Shown: positions 15,339 to 17,364 of the stretch, in pieces
How positions within the stretch are numbered: position 1 is the first letter of the stretch
Layout of the letters: every line of letters starts with the position of its first letter
Assembly (NCBI GenBank): GCA_041288195.1
Contig: JBGGME010000107.1
Span: 1-17,364, forward strand
Direction of reading: 5' to 3'
Length of the DNA: 17,364 nucleotides
From: AWTP1-13 sp041288195
GTDB lineage: Bacteria > Pseudomonadota > Alphaproteobacteria > Rhizobiales > Hyphomicrobiaceae
Notes under the pieces: model-generated
The model's input: the letters and a program-made list of their open reading frames with translations, nothing else
What the model was told of the DNA's origin: nothing
Database searches by the model: none
Position numbers and translations under genes: made by a program

Positions 15339-16307
15339 ATGTCCACCACCCCCGCCTTCGCCAACGGCTGGCAGCAGGCCACGCGCTATCCCGATCCCGC
15401 CATCGTCGCGCTCGATCCCAGGTTCGAGAAATACTGGATCAAGCTCTCCTGCGTGGAGCGGCTGGCGACGGGCTGCCGCTGGGCCGAGGGCCCCGTCTAC
15501 GTCGGCGACGGCCGCTATCTCCTGTGGAGTGACATCCCCAACAACCGCATCCTCAAGTGGGAGGAGGAGACGGGCGCGGTCAGCGTCTACCGCAAGCCCT
15601 CCAACTTCGCCAACGGCAACACCCGCGACCGCCAGGGCCGCCTCGTCACCTGCCTGCACGGCGCCCGCAGCGTGGTGCGCACGGAGTACGACGGCTCCAT
15701 CACCACCATCGCCGACAGCTTCGACGGCAAGCGCCTCAACTCGCCCAACGACGTGGTGGTGAAGTCGGACGGCTCGATCTGGTTCACCGACCCCGTGTTC
15801 GGCATCCTCGCCGACTACGAGGGCTACAAGGCCACGCCCGAGATCGACGCCAACGTATACCGCTGGGACCCCGATACGAAAAAGCTCTCCATCGCTGCCG
15901 AGGGCGTGCTCGGCCCCAACGGGCTGTGCTTCTCGCCCGACGAGAAGATCCTCTACATCGTCGAGAGCCGCGGCGTGCCGAACCGCAAGTTCCTCGCTTA
16001 CGACGTCACCGACGGCGGGAAGAAGCTCGCCAACAAGCGGGTCCATATCGACGCCGGCCCCGGCACGCCCGACGGCATGCGCTGCGATGTCGACGGCAAC
16101 CTGTGGTGCGGCTGGGGCATGGGCTCGCCCGAGCTCGACGGCGTCATGGTGTTTGCCCCCGACGGCAAGCCGATCGGCCGCATTGCGCTGCCCGAGCGTT
16201 GTGCCAACGTCTGCTTCGGCGGTCTCAAGCGCAACCGCCTGTTCATGGCCGCGAGCCAGTCGGTCTACGCGCTCTACATCAACGGCCAGGGTGCCGCCGG
16301 CGGCTGA
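15339..16307 (+). CDS. SMP-30/gluconolactonase family lactone hydrolase
   Basis: A 322-aa six-bladed beta-propeller of the SMP-30/gluconolactonase/LRE family, which hydrolyses sugar or related lactones using a divalent metal. The metal ligands can be read: Glu50 in RWAEGPVY, Asn137 in SPNDVVV, Asn194 in GPNGLCFSPDE and Asp245 in TPDGMRCD. The start at 15339 follows GGAG by seven bases; the ORF is open upstream to 14967, but that part overlaps the ORF6N gene on the other strand. No signal peptide, so it acts in the cytoplasm. It is 20 nt upstream of an amidase-signature gene, and the two probably form one operon. The lactone substrate is not known. Confidence 0.94.
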   Translation: MSTTPAFANGWQQATRYPDPAIVALDPRFEKYWIKLSCVERLATGCRWAEGPVYVGDGRYLLWSDIPNNRILKWEEETGAVSVYRKPSNFANGNTRDRQGRLVTCLHGARSVVRTEYDGSITTIADSFDGKRLNSPNDVVVKSDGSIWFTDPVFGILADYEGYKATPEIDANVYRWDPDTKKLSIAAEGVLGPNGLCFSPDEKILYIVESRGVPNRKFLAYDVTDGGKKLANKRVHIDAGPGTPDGMRCDVDGNLWCGWGMGSPELDGVMVFAPDGKPIGRIALPERCANVCFGGLKRNRLFMAASQSVYALYINGQGAAGG

Positions 16308-16327
16308 GCGAGGCTCGAGGGGAAACA

Positions 16328-17364
16328 GTGACCGCAGCGCAGACGAGCTACGTCGCCGATCCGGGGCGGGTGCGCGAGCTGGCGGCCGCCATCGCCGGCA
16401 GGACGCTCTCGCCGGTCGCGCTCGCGCGCCGCTATCTCGATCGCATCGGGGAAGCCGATCCGCACGTGCAGTGCTGGCGCGAGGTGGACGGCGAGCGCGC
16501 CCTTGCCGTTGCCGCCGAGCGCGAGTCGGAGGCGGCCCAGGGCCGCATCCGCGGGGCGCTGCACGGCGTGCCGGTCGCCATCAAGGACATCATCGACGTC
16601 GAGGGCCTGCCGACGCGAGCCAACAGCCGCTCGCGGGCCTCCGCGCCGCCCGCCAGCAACGACGCCGAGATCGTCCTCGCGCTCAAGGCGCAGGGCGCCG
16701 TCATCCTCGGCAAGGTGCACACGACCGAGTTCGCCTACTTCGATCCCTCGCCGGCGCGCAATCCCCACAACCTCGCGCATACCCCTGGCGGGTCCAGCTC
16801 CGGCTCGGCGGCGGCGGTGGCTGCCGGCATGGCGCCGGCGGCCGTCGGCACGCAGACGGTGGCCTCCGTGAACCGCCCGGCCGCCTATTGCGGGATCGGC
16901 GCCTTCAAGCCCAGCACGCGCAGCCTCTCGGTGTTCGGCATCACGCCGCTCGGGCCCTCCTACGACACGCCGGGCTTCTACGGCTGGAGCGTCGACGACG
17001 CGGTCTACGTGTACGAGGCCGTCGCCCCGAGCTTCTTGCCGCCAAAGCCCGCCGTCGCGCCGCGCGCAAAGGCAACGATCTGCATTCCCGAGGACCCGCA
17101 CACCTGCGATGCGATCCCCGAGATCAAGGCGATGGTGGACCGCCTGGCGGACGCGTTCGCGGCGGCGGGTCACAAGGTCAAGCGGGTGACGTCGCCGATC
17201 TCCTTCGAGCGGCTGTTCACGAACCAGCGCAGCACCATGACCTACGAGTGCGGCCGCGCGCTCGCGCACCTGCTGGAGCAGCCGCCCGGCATGGTCGGCG
17301 AGAAGCTGGTCCAGAACATCCGCAGCGGACAGGCCATTCCCGCCCGGCAGTATCTCGACGAACG
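16328..17364 (+). CDS. amidase-signature family hydrolase, truncated by the window end
   Basis: Starts at GTG with AGGGG five bases upstream (GAGGGGAAACA) and stays open for 345 codons to the window edge; the C-terminus lies outside. The amidase-signature Ser-cisSer-Lys triad is visible: Lys86 in VAIKDIID, cis-Ser156 in GGSSSGS, and Ser180 in TQTVASVNRPA; the 24-residue gap between the two Ser matches known members of the family. The usual GGS before the nucleophile (TGGS) is changed to TVAS. Enzymes of this family split amides, carbamates or ureas to ammonia and acid. It follows the lactonase gene by 20 nt, suggesting one catabolic operon. The exact substrate cannot be inferred. Confidence 0.93.
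   Translation, partial: MTAAQTSYVADPGRVRELAAAIAGRTLSPVALARRYLDRIGEADPHVQCWREVDGERALAVAAERESEAAQGRIRGALHGVPVAIKDIIDVEGLPTRANSRSRASAPPASNDAEIVLALKAQGAVILGKVHTTEFAYFDPSPARNPHNLAHTPGGSSSGSAAAVAAGMAPAAVGTQTVASVNRPAAYCGIGAFKPSTRSLSVFGITPLGPSYDTPGFYGWSVDDAVYVYEAVAPSFLPPKPAVAPRAKATICIPEDPHTCDAIPEIKAMVDRLADAFAAAGHKVKRVTSPISFERLFTNQRSTMTYECGRALAHLLEQPPGMVGEKLVQNIRSGQAIPARQYLDE

Overview
The window is GC-rich chromosomal DNA that looks like an alphaproteobacterium, probably of the Rhizobiales/Reyranella type. Points for this are an MmcB-like repair nuclease, DUF1127 small proteins, a Bug/TctC periplasmic receptor without its transporter, a GcvA-type LysR regulator, and a degenerate HtrA-like protein of a kind I associate with Rhizobiales. 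The placement is an inference from gene content. No rRNA, convincing tRNA, CRISPR array, insertion sequence or origin was found.

Layout. Bases 1-242 hold no gene I can support, only a T-arm-like hairpin near 35-51. A small winged-helix-like ORF (243-584) is followed by a Tat-exported Bug/TctC receptor (656-1639). Next comes a lower-GC patch (about 1640-3840) with a frame-disrupted peptidoglycan hydrolase: an M15 peptidase plus SH3 domain (1903-3054, authentic to about 2820), continued in another frame by a lysozyme-like region (2850-3833). Convergent to it is a trypsin-fold PDZ protein that has lost its catalytic His and Asp (3850-4890, minus). mmcB (minus) and a large Lon-related protease (plus) then diverge from a 161-bp intergenic region holding a perfect 8-bp inverted repeat. 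The Lon-like gene is translationally coupled (ATGA) to a tandem USP-like gene.

From 9183 to 11857 the genes are small: a secreted His/Asn-rich protein, a 77-aa protein and a DUF1127 protein (both minus), a divergent GcvA-type regulator with an inverted repeat over its ribosome binding site, a 46-aa membrane protein and a 67-aa hypothetical. UbiB (minus, 11900-13513) serves ubiquinone synthesis. It is followed by a membrane-anchored hypothetical (13674-14204) and a stand-alone ORF6N (phage antirepressor-type) protein (14355-15164), both minus.

The right end is a plus-strand catabolic pair: an SMP-30/gluconolactonase (15339-16307) and, 20 nt later, an amidase-signature enzyme that runs off the window. 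The most interesting regions are the frame-broken two-domain murein hydrolase in low-GC DNA, the pseudoprotease, the Lon/USP pair, and the two regulatory inverted repeats.
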